Part shown: piece after piece, positions 1-11,600 of the stretch | Position numbering within the stretch: the stretch's first letter is position 1 | How the letters are laid out: each line of letters opens with the position of its first letter | Origin: Agrocybe praecox | Lineage: Eukaryota > Basidiomycota > Agaricomycetes > Agaricales > Agrocybaceae | Length of the DNA stretch: 64,000 nucleotides | Direction of reading: 5' to 3' | NCBI GenBank assembly: GCA_964017145.1 | Contig: OZ024848.1 | Span: 818,501-882,500, forward strand | Notes under the pieces: generated by a model | Told to the model about the DNA's origin: nothing | Databases searched by the model: none | Seen by the model: the letters and a program-made list of their open reading frames with translations, nothing else | Position numbers and translations under genes: made by a program

Positions 1-2306
1 GGTGCATCCTGTAACTGTGGTTCAGGTGCTAGTTCATCATCCTCCTCTATGTTCACATTCCCTGGTACTGGCACTGGTTCAGCCTCTGTATGATCATGTT
101 TATTGGATGTTATCAATTCGCCTCCGTATGTGTACCGTTCGTCAAAGTCAGCTCGTTCGCAAATAATGACCTTCTTGGTTTCAGGGTTATAAAATTTCCA
201 GCCCTTGTAACCATCTGGATATCCAATAAAAATGCATTTCTCCATATGTGAACCCAAATGCCCTCGTTTATCCTTCTGAATGTGAACATAGTCAACACAA
301 CCCCAAACACGCAAATGGCTAACATTAGGTCACTTTTTATGCCAGACTTCATATGGGGTCTTCCCAATAACAGCAGATGTGGGACAACGATTCAAGACAT
401 GTACAAGTGCAGCCAAACACTCAGCCCAAAATTTCTTGGACAGACCTGATTCTTCCAGCAGTGCTACAATCCTTTCAGCTATAGTGCAATTAGCATGTTC
501 AGCTACACCATTCTGTTGAGGTCTGTTTCTGCAAGTATGCTCCCACACAATTCCACATTCATCCAGATAAGCCTTGAATTCATTAGACATATATTCACCA
601 CCTTTGTCGTCTCGGAATCGTTTGATTTTCTTGCCAGTCTGATTCTCAGCATAAGCTTTGAATGACTTGAATGCTTCAAATGTGTCGCTCTTCTTCTTCA
701 TAGGAACATAGACTTTAAAGCGCCCACAATCATCTATAAATGACACCCAATAACGATAACCACCATGTGAGATGACACCAACATCATGTATGTCCGAATG
801 AATCAATTCCAACACATCTGTAGCTCTGTTTTCTGATGACGGGAATGGGTTTGCATGCATCTTGCCAGCCAGACATGGCTCACAAATAGGATCTGGCTTT
901 GCCTTTGAATCAATAGTCAAACCATCAACTAGATTGTTCTTCATCATCAACTTAATCCCATCATAGTTGTGGTGTCCTAACTGTTTATGCCAAAGAGACA
1001 AATCAAGAGGCAGCGTTGAAGCCAAATGTACATTCTCCATTATATCTACTGTTGAACCATCTAAATACCCAATATTATCATTATCAATAGTAGCAGTGAA
1101 TAGGAGTTTCTTTTGTTGTGAAAAAGCGAATTTATCATGTGAAATATGTACATCTATGCCTTTATTTTTTGTCAAGTATAAAACAGCAAGAAGATTATTA
1201 CGAAGTGCGGGAACGTGAAGTACTCTAGTGGATTCTACATCTCTAAATTGTTTGCCTCTAACTATTGGTCTAAACACAACAGTACCAACACCTTCTGAAT
1301 ATATAACTCTATGATCCGCTAGTCTAATGGGAACACAATAAGGGGTATAATTGCGGATCCAATTTCTATGTGGGGTCATATTAGAAGTGGCACCTGTATC
1401 AGTATTCCAATGAAAAACATTAGAAGATGTAGAATTGACTTCTTGTTCAGCAACAGCACTTGCCTTGCCAGCAAATTCTGTCACTGCTGCAGCTTTCTCT
1501 TCATCTGCCTTTTTGGCACTCTCTGTATTACGCTTCTTCTTTGCAAGCTCAGGGCAATTATGCGCCCAGTGACCTTTCTCCTTGCAGTAGCGACATGTAT
1601 CTCTATCCTCCTGTGGCCTATTTCCCCCATTTTGCAGATTCCGCTGCTTCCTCTGCCCTCTATATCCATTACCACCTGCCTTGGCCTGATTGAGCAATTC
1701 TCCTCCAGTTTGACGTTGTCGATTCAACTCCTCGCTTCGGAATGCCTGGATTATTACTGACTTGTCCAGTTTATCCAACAACAAGAGAGGCATTGTAAGG
1801 TGATGGTACTCCTCAGGCAAAGCACGTATAAGCGCCATGCATTGGAGTTCTTCATCCAACGTCTCAATCTTGAAGTCGGTAGGATGCAGGTTTTGAATTG
1901 CCTGCATAGCTTTCTCTATCCTGGTTTCCAAATCTACCAAAGTTTCATCATCCTGTTTCCTGATAGAGAACAGGCCATCATAAGCATTGAACCTTGCTCC
2001 AGGTTTCTTTGATAGATGTGCAGCTTCCAACAATGACCACATTTTGATAGGATCCTCCTCATGCCCCCTGAAATGTACCCTCTGATCACTTTCTACCAAT
2101 AGGTAGATCTCTCCTGCTGCCCTCTCTGCCTTGATCTCCCATTTGTTTAATGCATCTGAATCTGATGGCTTGGTCTCCTTGCCAGCCACTAGCCTCCATA
2201 GCCCATTTCGCATTAGCCAAGCCTTCATCTCACCACACCATTCAGTGTAGTTTGAATTAGACAATGGCTTCACTTTAGCAACTGTGTTGTTGTCTGATGT
2301 AGACAT
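1..2306 (-). pseudogene. copia Gag-protease-integrase polyprotein (broken, partial)
   Basis: The retrotransposon polyprotein. Reading from 2306: Gag (about residues 10-200); a CX2CX4HX4C zinc knuckle near 239 for RNA binding; an aspartic protease motif D-T-G-A near 302; the GAG-pre-integrase HHCC zinc-binding segment near 445-500; and an integrase core with Asp near 503 (HSDIHD), Asp near 565 (RDDKGGEY) and Glu near 600 (NGVAEHAN). An in-frame TGA at 330-332 interrupts it. The same frame then continues with copia-like sequence (PNVSHLRVWGCVDY) to the window edge, so this is a nonsense mutation rather than the natural end. Start chosen as the first ATG after the leader. The domain order protease-integrase before RT is diagnostic for copia rather than gypsy. 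Confidence 0.9.
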
Positions 2307-2410
2307 AATTGTAATCTCAAATCAATAGTCAACTTTGTAGTCAAGTTGTAATCCCCCAAGTTCAATAACAGACAGCAATAGACTTAATCAATTGTATAGC
2401 CAAGTTTACA

Positions 2411-2427
2411 AGCCGGGGCCCATAACC
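2411..2427 (-). other. copia primer-binding site (half initiator-Met tRNA type)
   Basis: On the minus strand the bases immediately inside the LTR read GGTTATGGGCCCCGGCT. This is complementary to the anticodon stem-loop of eukaryotic initiator methionine tRNA (GGGCCCAUAACC), not to a tRNA 3' CCA end. Priming from an internally cleaved initiator tRNA is known for Drosophila copia and yeast Ty5. The match is read directly; the tRNA of this species is not available to me. Confidence 0.75.
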
Positions 2428-2888
2428 TGTTAGAAATTGACAATAGTGTAACCAATAGTCAATAGACTTATAGTCAACAGTAAAGTCAAGTCTCAAGTGC
2501 ACAACAATGACTAGTCTTAATGAAAATAGTATATTGCTTCTGTATAACCAAAATCCCAATCTAGTGTCTTGAGTACTCCCCAGACATAGTAGGAATACCA
2601 CTTTGTTTGTTCCTATTTACCCCAAAAATCCCTAAGTGTGAATATAGGTGCCCACAATATCGTGTTCGAAATCAGTGGTGCACCAAACGAAGTTCTACGC
2701 TACATATTATATACTGCCGGATTCGTCTCCTTCAGGAGATTCCGAATATAGAAAGATCTCGTCCATAGTTCTACTCTATAAATAGTTATTTACGAAATAC
2801 TGTCCAAAAACAGGGAAAAACACCGAAATCTATGTAAAGTCCATATGTACAAGTCCAAATTCAAAGTGTTTGAACACTAATTTTAACA
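2428..2888 (-). repeat. copia long terminal repeat (5' LTR)
   Basis: A 461 bp segment bounded by the inverted pentamers TGTTA (2428) and TAACA (ending 2888), with TG...CA ends. The primer-binding site abuts it on the gag side and LINE sequence on the other. A short copy of the same end recurs at 43769, confirming the LTR boundary. Confidence 0.85.
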
Positions 2889-3045
2889 GCTAGGGGGCCG
2901 GTCTAATTACCGTGCAGCCACACTATCAGACACCCATCCGCTTAGGTCACTCCTATCTGAGGAGCATCACAAGCAAGCCGACGTTCACCCGCTGGCAATC
3001 TCAAGGCTCACTCACACCCAGAAAGTAAAGGTCGGAGGAGCCCTC

Positions 3046-4461
3046 ATGGAGATAGACCGTCACCTCCCTGAACTCACAGAGTCGTTCTCGCCCGTTGCGA
3101 CAGAGGCTCGCCCTGGAAACAGGATGTTGGATTTATTCAATGACCGTTTCACCTTTGAACCGTGCCTGACTGACGACGAGTCAGCGGACGCAATTCGCGT
3201 CGGTCTTAACCAAGTGCTTCGTGAAGCACAAGACCAAGAAACAACGGTGTATTGTGCAGTTGACGCTTCGGTGCTGAACGATGTACAGCAACAGGCGGTC
3301 TCGACTGCCTTATTATACCGGGGACACGAACGGATTCATACCGTATCGCATCCTGCCGGACGAGTGACTAAGATCGTTAAAGAGGTCAAGCACGAATTCT
3401 TTGAGAGTCGAATCTCAGAAATTGCATACACCAACAGACGCCCATGGGACCTAATGGAATGGGTCAAACAGCGAAAGTGGCCAGCCTGCGAAGCTATCCA
3501 ATACCAAGGACAGCCCTGCCACAGAATGGACTCCCTATGGGATGCCCTCCACAACACCTACAACTCGGCCTCCGGCCGAGCAGTAGATCTCACAGTGCTA
3601 GATCCCCTTCCCACCCTTCAAGAAATGGACTGGCCCCCATTTTCCAAATCAGAATTAGACGAGGCGCTTGCGTCTTGTTCAAGTCTTTCGTCCCCCGGCC
3701 CAGATCATGTATCATGGCTGATCCTCAAAGAAGTTGTGAAGCAGCAAGCTGCTTCACAACTTCTTATCGATCTCGCCAATGCCTGCATTCGTGTGGGATA
3801 TTGGCCGAGACACTTTAAGGAGTCGACTTCAGTAATTATACCGGAGCCGGGCAAACCTACATATTCAGACCCCAAGGCATTCCGGCCCATCGTGCTGTTG
3901 AACACCACCGGGAAACTCATTGAGAAGATGATCTCGAATCGCCTTCAATACAACATGATCAAGTTCGACCTTGTTCATCCTAATCAAGTCGGAGGAGTGC
4001 GTCAGCGCTCAACCGAAGACACAGGGCTGTACCTTACCCATCTGATTTGCACCGGGTGGACAAAGGGACTCAAGACCAGTGTTGTCGCTTTCGACATTGC
4101 TCAGTTCTTCCCATCTCTCAACCATGACATGCTCAAGGCAATACTCAAGAAGCAGGGATTCTCGCCACTAGTGGCGCGGTTCTTCTCTTCATACCTAGTC
4201 GATCGATTCACATCTTACAGGTGGGAATCGTTCACATCCGACCCCCAGCAGGCGGATGTAGGTGTGGGACAAGGCTCCGCCCTGTCCCCCGTCCTCTCAG
4301 CTCTATACATCGCTTCGGTGATGAAACTATACCATATGGAAGAGATATCTCGAAAGACATCCCTTCTATCTTACGTGGACAACGGCACATGCATTGCCCA
4401 GGCCAAAACTCCACCAGTTACTGTCAAATTTATACATGAGTCCCCTATAGTTACCAGATAA
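3046..4461 (+). pseudogene. chimeric LINE ORF: RNase H start fused to reverse transcriptase
   Basis: The open frame joins two LINE parts in the wrong order. Residues 1-107 match the start of the RNase H region at 6058-6378 (through HPAGRVT). Residues 108-459 are the RT fingers and palm (LKEVVKQ, FRPIVLLNTTGKLIEK, AFDIAQFFPSLNHD, GVGQGSALSPVLSALYI). The catalytic box at 4372-4383 reads YVDN instead of YVDD. The last residues come from the MITE that starts at 4412. Likely history: tandem LINE copies collapsed by deletion or template switching. The product would be catalytically dead. Known: the second Asp of this box binds metal in RTs. Inferred: recombination as the mechanism. Confidence 0.85.
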
Positions 4462-5346
4462 GCCTTATGCATCCGGGGCCTTAACTATCTGATTGCCTAT
4501 TTCATGCATCAGGGTGACCGACTAGTGATTAGAGAGGTGAAGTCATGTGATAATCATGTGATCTGGTGCACAGCCACCAAAATCAAAGTTGTAGAGAAAA
4601 ATTCAAAAGTTATGCTAAATATTTTTTATTACATAACCATCAACGGTTCAGCCACAAAACGCGAAATACTTTTTGAACCTTTTGTATAAATCAAAATAAA
4701 AGATTAAAATATTCATAGCAAGCTGAAAAAAGATCGTAAAATCCTCAAAAAATATGTACTATACCATATTAGGGTTGGACTATCCAAATATGTAAAGTGT
4801 TCTAAAAATAGTTCCGGGCTATAAATAAATGTATTACCTACACAATATATAAAATTTCCAAAAATAGAAATTTGTACTAAAAATAAACATATTCTAAAAA
4901 TAGATTGATCTTATTTGGTTATGTTGTAGTCCCATCCATCCATCATGCATGAAAGGCCTTAATCTCAAAATCTCAAAGTCCCAAGTCCTCTTGCCTTATT
5001 GGGTTGTTTGGATGTGACATCACTCAAAGGCTTTGTTTGTTTTGTACCATGCATGCCCCTGGCTGCTGACATCATTATTTATTATTTGTTTGTATTTGAG
5101 GCCATATAAACATATGAGTGGAGCCCAAACATGTAAATAGAGGCAAGCAAAAAGTCATGTGCAAGGATTTTGATGCCATCAACAGCAGACACATGACTAT
5201 CACATGATAAGTCACAAATGGTCACAATAGGCCAGCCAGAGGGCCTGATACATGAAAATAGGCAATCAGGTAGTTAAGGCCCCGGATGCATAAGGCTTAT
5301 CTGGCAACTATGGGGAACTCATATATAAATTTGACAGTACAGGCTG
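4412..5346. mobile_element. MITE-A, non-autonomous element with KDZ-type ends
   Basis: A 935 bp insertion in the LINE RT gene with no coding capacity. Ends are CACCAGTTACTGTCA on the left and, inverted, CAGCCTGTACTGTCA on the right, followed by about 100 bp of near-perfect terminal inverted repeat. It is flanked by an exact 7 bp duplication AAAACTC (4405-4411 and 5347-5353). Removing the insert plus one duplication copy restores the RT frame. The ends resemble those of the KDZ elements E1 and E2, so I infer cross-mobilisation by their transposase. The interior (about 4570-4830) carries the reverse complement of a module found in repeat R. Confidence 0.85.
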
Positions 5347-7131
5347 AAAACTCTCCAGGAGAACACGGTAACCCTCGTGCCTGCTTATGCAGTCCTCCTT
5401 CGACTCTTCACTGCCATCAGACTCATCCTTGAACACAACACATCCGAATACGCGTGCTTTGACAGGTCGCACAACTACGACCCACCACCCCTTGACCTCG
5501 GATACGCCCCTTACACGGGCGAAACCCCTCTCTGCCCTAAGCGCGTCTTGCGCTACTTGGGCTTCTACTTCGACCGCAAGCTCACATTCAAGGAGCATGT
5601 GCGGTTCTACTCTACCAAGTCTCTATCATCGGTGAAAGCCATGACGATGCTTGGAAGCTCAACCCGTGGTCGCCACCCCAAGGAGAAACAATTATCATAC
5701 CGTGCATGCGTCCTACCGATCGCAACGTACGGATAGCGTCTGTGGTACTTCGAAGGCTCCCGGTCTAAGGGAGCCCTTGAAGACCTACGCAAAATGCAGC
5801 ATAAAGCGGCACTTTGGATCACAGGTGCATTTCGCACCTCCCCTAAAGGTGGGGTTGAGGCCCTCGCGGGCCTCATCCCCGTTCACCTCCATCTGAAGAA
5901 GCTAGGCGGCCGGTCTAACTACCTTGCAGCCACACTTTCAGACACTCATCCGCTTAGGTCACTCCTATCTGAGGAGCATCACAAGCAAGCCGACGTTCAC
6001 CCGCTGGCAATCTCAAGGCTCACTCCCACCCAGAAAGCAAAGGTCGGAGGAGCCCTCATGGAGATAGACCGTCATCTCCCTGAACTCACAGAGTCTTTCT
6101 CGCCCGTTGCGACAGAGGCTCGCCCTGGAAACAGAATGTTGGATTTATTCAACGACCGTTTCACTTTCGAACTGTGCCCAACTGACGACGTGTCAGTGGA
6201 CGCAGTTCGCGTCGGTCTTAACCAAGTGCTTCGCGAAGCACAAGACCAAGAAACAACGGTGTATTGTGCGGTTGATGCTTCGGTGCCGAACGATGTACAG
6301 CGACAGGCAGTCTCGACTGCCTTATTATACCGGGGACACGAACAGATTCATACCGTATCGCATCCGGCCGGACGAGTGACTGCACCTGACGCAGAGCTCT
6401 TTGCCATCCGATCAGTGATTGTCCTTGCTACCCAGCAGGACGATTGCGAACGCATTGTCATATTCACTGACTCAATGGCCTCGGCCAAGCGAGCACTGGA
6501 CCCTACCCTCCATAGCGGTCAAGGACACTCCTTGGCCAGATGTCGAGCACTTCAACCGTGGCTAGAAGAAGACGCCGCATGCAAAGTAGACTTCATTCAG
6601 GTTCCATTGAAACTGAAATGGAGAATACACCAAGAAGCCAATGACATCAGTCGGGCTCAAATCGAACCTGTCAGGGATCACCCGGCTACTTCTTTGGATA
6701 GTGTACGAAAGGTCGTCACTAAAACAGTACAGGAGGACTGGAAGACTCTCTTCCGGGACCCCAGTCACCGAGGGCACAGTTTCTTGCCACTCAAAAATCT
6801 TGCCGGGGATTTACTCGAGCCGACGTATCTCAACGAAGGTACTTGGCTCCGTGAAGTGAAGGACGCACATATACCGTACGTCGCGAGGATGTTTAGATGC
6901 ATCCTCAATCACACTCCTATTGGTGCTTATTACGAGTGCTTCAACATTCAAGAACCTCATGCATGTGAATGCGGCCACCACCTGCAAACACGCGCACATA
7001 TATTGCAAGCGTGTACGAAACATACACGCGAGCACGACGGTCGGTCACCGGAACTCCTGGTGCATCTGATCAAATTCTTGGACGACAATGATTCTGTGTT
7101 TGCATTCAGGCGACCCGCAGGGGTTGGATAA
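5347..7131 (+). pseudogene. LINE-A ORF2 C-terminal part: RT thumb, RNase H, C-terminal zinc region
   Basis: Continues the RT frame of 3046-4411 after the MITE. A TAG at 5734-5736 interrupts it where LINE-F has TAT (Tyr). The RNase H domain follows with its acidic residues in order: Asp in YCAVDAS, Glu in APDAELFAI, Asp in IFTDSMASAK, then IHQEAND. The C-terminal part has a cysteine/histidine cluster (HACECGHHLQTRAHILQAC) like the zinc motif at the end of many LINE ORF2 proteins. Natural stop TAA at 7129. RNase H would remove RNA from the RNA:DNA hybrid during target-primed reverse transcription. Defunct because of the nonsense codon and upstream damage. Confidence 0.88.
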
Positions 7132-7689
7132 GCAGGTTGGGCGAAGGCTCAGCCTATGGGACATGCCCTTCTTGGACTGCGGAACTTGTTCTGCTCGGAC
7201 TTCGGATCCTTTGCCATTACAATGGCGCGCGCCCTAGTACTCAGACTTGTGGGATTTGTCCTGACCCTGTGGGGGCGTTCAGGGCCCTTCAGTGGGTACC
7301 TTGGTTTGTGGGCTTTGGCTCGACCCTTTGGGGGCACCCGGGCTAAGCGGAAGCGGCGATGCAACTTGGAACGTCAGGGAACCGCGGACTGGGTGGGACG
7401 GGAACTGTGGACTGGGCGGGGTGTGGACTGTGGGTTGGGCTCGATGCCCGGCCACCATTGCTTAAACGCTTGCGACAGCGTCTGTGCCATTGAACCAGCG
7501 ACATTCTGACCGCCTAACGGCGGTCTGCAATCTTGGCGGGCCTTTGCCCGCCCTCGCAGACGTAGCGTAGTATTAAATCTTGCTTAGCATGCTTATGAAT
7601 GTAACGTAGGGACCGGACTGCATTCGCGCACCGGAATACAAGTGGGACTTCGGTCCTTTGATTTTTTTTTAAAAAAAAAAAAAAAAAAA
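7132..7689 (+). other. LINE-A 3' UTR and A tail
   Basis: GC-rich untranslated region of about 540 bp ending in T9 then A19. It is conserved in sequence and length in LINE-C (24921-25453) and LINE-F (40888-41427), including the final block that includes ACAAGTGGGACTTCGGTCC before the tail. No convincing ORF. Confidence 0.8.
7508..7552 (+). other. twin hairpins in LINE 3' UTR
   Basis: Two adjacent stem-loops. GACCGCC-TAAC-GGCGGTC (7508-7525) is a perfect 7 bp stem with a 4-base loop. GGCGGGC-CTTT-GCCCGCC (7535-7552) is a second perfect 7 bp stem. The same pair occurs in the LINE-C and LINE-F 3' UTRs (about 25049-25100 and 41018-41070) with at most single changes. Position near the 3' end suggests RT recognition of the template RNA; this is inference. 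Confidence 0.6.
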
Positions 7690-7749
7690 GCCAGCCGTGC
7701 AGCGACTCCAGCACCATCCCATGCCGACTCTGACGTCCGAGACGAGACT

Positions 7750-7981
7750 ATGGACAACAACAACAACAACCGGGATTCCTCACACCACTCCCAATCCACC
7801 TCTCGACAGTCCTCTTCCCACAAGAGGCCTCGCATCGAAGGCGCACTGCTCTCAAGAGTGGTACCACGAATCGAGGACACACCATTCGACGGCCAAAAGG
7901 GCTTCAACGACGAAGTGGTGCAGATCTGCCGTGCCCTCATGGCAACCAACTGCTGGCTCGACTACTTGGCGAGACAGCAAG
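7750..7981 (+). pseudogene. LINE-B ORF1, N-terminal part
   Basis: ATG at 7750 opens a frame rich in Asn/Ser/His, then continues through a Trp/Leu-containing segment to LARQQ, where E1 interrupts it. Joining 7981 to 22934 (removing E1 and one 7 bp duplication) gives uninterrupted reading ARQQDRDALLAG, which proves this is the 5' part of the ORF1 at 22934-24401. ORF1 proteins of this LINE class bind the element RNA. Confidence 0.85.
7975..7981. other. 7 bp target-site duplication of E1
   Basis: CAGCAAG here and again at 22927-22933, exactly flanking the E1 termini. In the empty site this is a single copy inside LINE ORF1. Confidence 0.9.
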
Positions 7982-8060
7982 CAGCCATGGCAGCTAGAAT
8001 TCTATATCAAATCTAGGCAGTTTGCTACCCATAGTGATACATGCCTGTAGCCAGTTTGCT
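7982..8060 (+). repeat. E1 left terminal inverted repeat
   Basis: Starts CAGCCATGGCAGCTA and pairs, imperfectly, with the reverse complement of 22848-22926. Shared blocks include GCAGCTAGA, TATATCA, TAGGCA and GTGATACAT. Confidence 0.75.
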
Positions 8061-8660
8061 ACCTTCCGCTTTCGGACACCCCACCTGAGGGAGACACTGC
8101 CGGGGCTGCCGGGGCTGCTCACAGGGGGCGGGCACAGGCAAATACCTGTAAACAACGCCAGAAACAGCGTCCCCGAGGTGCCCGCCGCTGTAATTGGGCT
8201 CCTGCGCTGCGTCGGGCATTGTTCGGGGCCCTGAAAAAGCTCATATATATTGTCTGAATATAATTACATTTTTTGGCGCTGTTCGCGCCATCAAAAGAGG
8301 GTGGGACGGGATGGATTGGAAGACATAAAACTGGATGACGTGTTATTTATAGCGCTTTTTGATAATTTCGGATGTTGTGCTATTTTTAAATAGGATATCA
8401 TCATTTTGTATTTTATATTTACTTTACCTATATATATCCTAGATACAGATTAGATTAGATATTAAAAACGCGAACTGTCTACTTTTGTTTTGAAGAGGGC
8501 CTTCCGAATTTGGCAGTTAGTACTATTTTCGGACTTTCGTCTTCCAATATGTAATGTTTTTTTTTTTGAAAAACATATATTTTTCTATGAGAATTTATCT
8601 TACAAAATATGTATCTACAAGGGACGGAGCGAGAGGAAGTGAACAAGCGTGCAAATGATA
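8061..8660. other. E1 left subterminal non-coding region
   Basis: No gene. On the minus strand near 8290-8345 it carries the subterminal motif GTCATCCA ... TTCCAATCCATCCC. Similar motifs recur at both ends of E2 (28795-28850; 40138-40185), near the right end of E3 (51475-51515) and inside E1 at about 20560. A candidate transposase-binding region. Two further GC-rich palindromic stretches lie at 8095-8230. Confidence 0.55.
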
Positions 8661-11600
8661 TTAATAATCATCGTCGGAATCGAGGAGAATGTCGTTCTCA
8701 TTTGGAGACCCTTCGTCGTCGGAGTCCTGTGCATCATTCCCCTCTTCCTCTTCATCCTCAGAGCATTCGTCATTGCTGGCACTAGAATACGATTTGCGGG
8801 GTGGGACTTTTTTGATTACATCCGTCAAAGGCGATGCCCATGTCTTCTTAAAATGCTCTGCAAGGCGCATCTGAATCTCAGCCTGCGCCAGTGCATATCC
8901 TTTGATACCTTCCGCTAGCTCCTTCTTGACGTCTCTGCGCAGATTTTCACGATCCCTCCACCAGCGTGCTTTCCATTCGAGGTAAGCCAAGACCCTTCTC
9001 ATCTCCTCTTGCAGCAAGAGGACTTCTTCGGTTGCTCGAGCTGCTCGTGCACGACTTTTGCTCCATTCTACACGAAGAATATCGTCGTTGTTGACGTCAT
9101 CAGAATCGGAGAAAGTTGAGGATAGCCAGATCCATGAGAGTGTACGACGAGTTTCTCCGGTCCCATCTCGTCTGTCCCGTGGTTCATTCAACAAAAAATG
9201 TGCATTATCCAACGCAGACGTCTGATCTTGATTGGGTACCTGCGATGCAGCTTGGAGAACTTGATCGTCTTCCAAGACGCCCTGACGTCCAGCACGAGCA
9301 CACAATTTATTTGGATCTTGATATCCGCGGATGTCGGCGTCCTCAAGCATTCGAAAGTTCTTCTCCCAGTCCCCATTCCCACCTAAAGCAAGCTTCGCCG
9401 ATCTTGCTGTGCGATATTTCTCTACACATACCCTAGCTTTATCGTGGACCCTGTCTATCATTGTGCGAGATCTTGTACCCCCACGTTGACCACGAATATT
9501 TTTGTTCTTGAATTGAATCATGTGGCTCTTAACCCTTAGTGTGCGCCGAAGGCTATCCAAGGAGTCTTGAAGCTGAGCGTCGCGTAATTTTTCTTCAATA
9601 GCGGCCAATCCAGGCAAACACACGATGCTCCGCTCTGACAAAGGCAAACGCGAAGGTAACCAAAGAATCTCGTCCTCGGCATAGTTGGATTGTTTTTGGG
9701 GAAGGGTTGAAGTTTGCGATGTAATCTTGGCCTGATATTGAATGATACCGGGCATATAAATGGGGAGAAGCTGCTCCATGCCTTCGTGCAGCTACGAAGA
9801 ATGTTGTGTTGTTCTAAAAGACCGCCCTCCTTTGTTGTACTGGTGCTGACGGAGACATCCTTTGACAATTTATGTAGCCGTTGTCTGTATCAAATTTGAA
9901 TGGCACGAACACTCAAAAAAAAGGAGAAAATCACTACTTACTGTGTTTCCTCCAAGTCCAATGCAAGGGAAATAAATGACCACGCGCTTGTGCTGTGAAA
10001 AGACATTCCGCCGCTGTCGATGCGTTTCTTCTCTTCTGCCGCTAATTGCTTTTTGGCCTCTGCCTCAGTGATACCTAAATTGATCATTTGAGATAAAGTA
10101 TCACGATTGTGCGAGGGGGAATACGCACCAGTGCCCTCTACATGGTATGGATTCTTGGCCTTTTTTGGAAAAGAATCCACCTCCCACAGGGTACACAGCT
10201 TCTCCCATTGCAGGATCGTTTCCGCGCTGATTTTTTTAACAGATTCTGTGAGACCTCGATGGGCTTCAACCTGGTTGTTACGCTCAGCCACGACTGCTCG
10301 ATATTTTCGTAATAGCATCGACCCCATCCCAATATACTTCTGCCAATTCCACCAACCAAAGTGATTGTCGAGTACGTCCTGTCGCGAACCAGGGGCCTGG
10401 GTTTTGGTTGCATTTCCAAGTGGGTTGTGGGGACCCCAAACGCGCTCCAGACACTCGCAATCCGATAACCCTACTCCTGGGATGTAATTTAGGGAAAATA
10501 CCTGATGCCCAGTGGTCAGATGCATCGGCTCGTGCAATTTTGGGATGGCGGGAATCAGCTTCTTTTTTCTTGGCGCTGCTTTCATTCCCTCTGGCCAGTG
10601 TTTTTTGACTCGATCGAACAGGTTCACAAACCACTGACAAGCTACGTCATAGCTTATCAGCACGAGTGGAACCAGTATTTGTCGTAGAGCCGATGCGAAG
10701 ATATAGTCCATATTTGCGTATCTGACGTTAGGCCTAGGTAAGCACGTCAATTAAATGGAGAAATAGAAAGAAGTGACGAACCTTTCACCTTTCTGAAGGT
10801 TTCCAACGCCAACCGGTAAGATCATTTCAGAGCGACCGCATGTAACCATGTTAACTCCCGTGTATCGTAAACCAGACGAGAACTTCGTGTTGGCTTTGGC
10901 CAGAGCCTGGAAACCGACACAAGTACTGATCTAAAGGGGAAAAATCAGACACTCAAAAGGTCATTAAAACGTGAAGGACGTACGTCGGCATCGTCCGCCC
11001 TACTTAAAACATAGCTCTCGTAAGGTATTCTGGGTACCATATAAACCCAACCTATCCCTAATCCTGGGTCTTGGGAATAATTCGAAACGAGCTGATTTTT
11101 GAGCCTGAAATTCGCATCCATACATATAATTGACATGTATAGAAATCTGAGATAAACTTATGAGTACTGGAAACATATGACAATGCGATAGAAACCTTAC
11201 TGCATTTCTAATGGCGCATCTTGCCATCCATCTGGGATATTGACGCCAGGAATCGCGCAAGAAGGGCAACGAACAGCCAAATCTCCAGCCTTGGTTCCAT
11301 CTACGCCTGTTGGGTCGTGTGCCCTTCCCCCCCACTTTAGCATCTTCAAATGACGCCACTGCAGTACCATTCGACATAGGGCCTTGTATCGTGAGGATGG
11401 TTTGGAAATGCCGAGATTCGTGGTACTTTTTTCCAGCGCACGATAGAAATCGTATGTAGAGGCCTTCGTAGTTAAAGCGAGTTTGTGTAAGAGGGAGAGT
11501 AATTCGAATGATGCACAGCATTTGACGACGAGTTGAGAAGAAGGGTATAACCGCCGGCGGAGAAGTTGGATATGTTGAGGGATAGCGCGCGTACAGCCAC

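Larger units (their letters stand above)
1..2888 (-). mobile_element. Ty1/copia LTR retrotransposon, 5' half
   Basis: A copia-type element read on the minus strand. It has one complete LTR at its 5' end (2428-2888), a primer-binding site directly inside it, a 104 bp leader and a Gag-Pol reading frame that runs off the window start. RT, RNase H and the 3' LTR lie outside. It sits in a LINE: sequence beyond the LTR (from 2889) matches LINE sequence from 5900 onward, so the LINE stretch from GCTAG is interrupted here. The second duplication copy is out of view. Confidence 0.9.
2889..7689 (+). mobile_element. LINE-A, non-LTR retrotransposon (composite)
   Basis: A LINE of the APE-endonuclease/RT/RNase H type. 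It begins at the copia LTR with an RNase H fragment, switches in frame at about 3366 to the RT domain of a second copy, is split by a MITE at 4412-5346, resumes, and ends with a structured 3' UTR and a 19-base A run (7671-7689). Homologous copies in this window are LINE-C (24921-26213, minus) and LINE-F (40888-43768, minus). It is dead: MITE insertion, an altered RT active site and a TAG stop. Confidence 0.9.
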
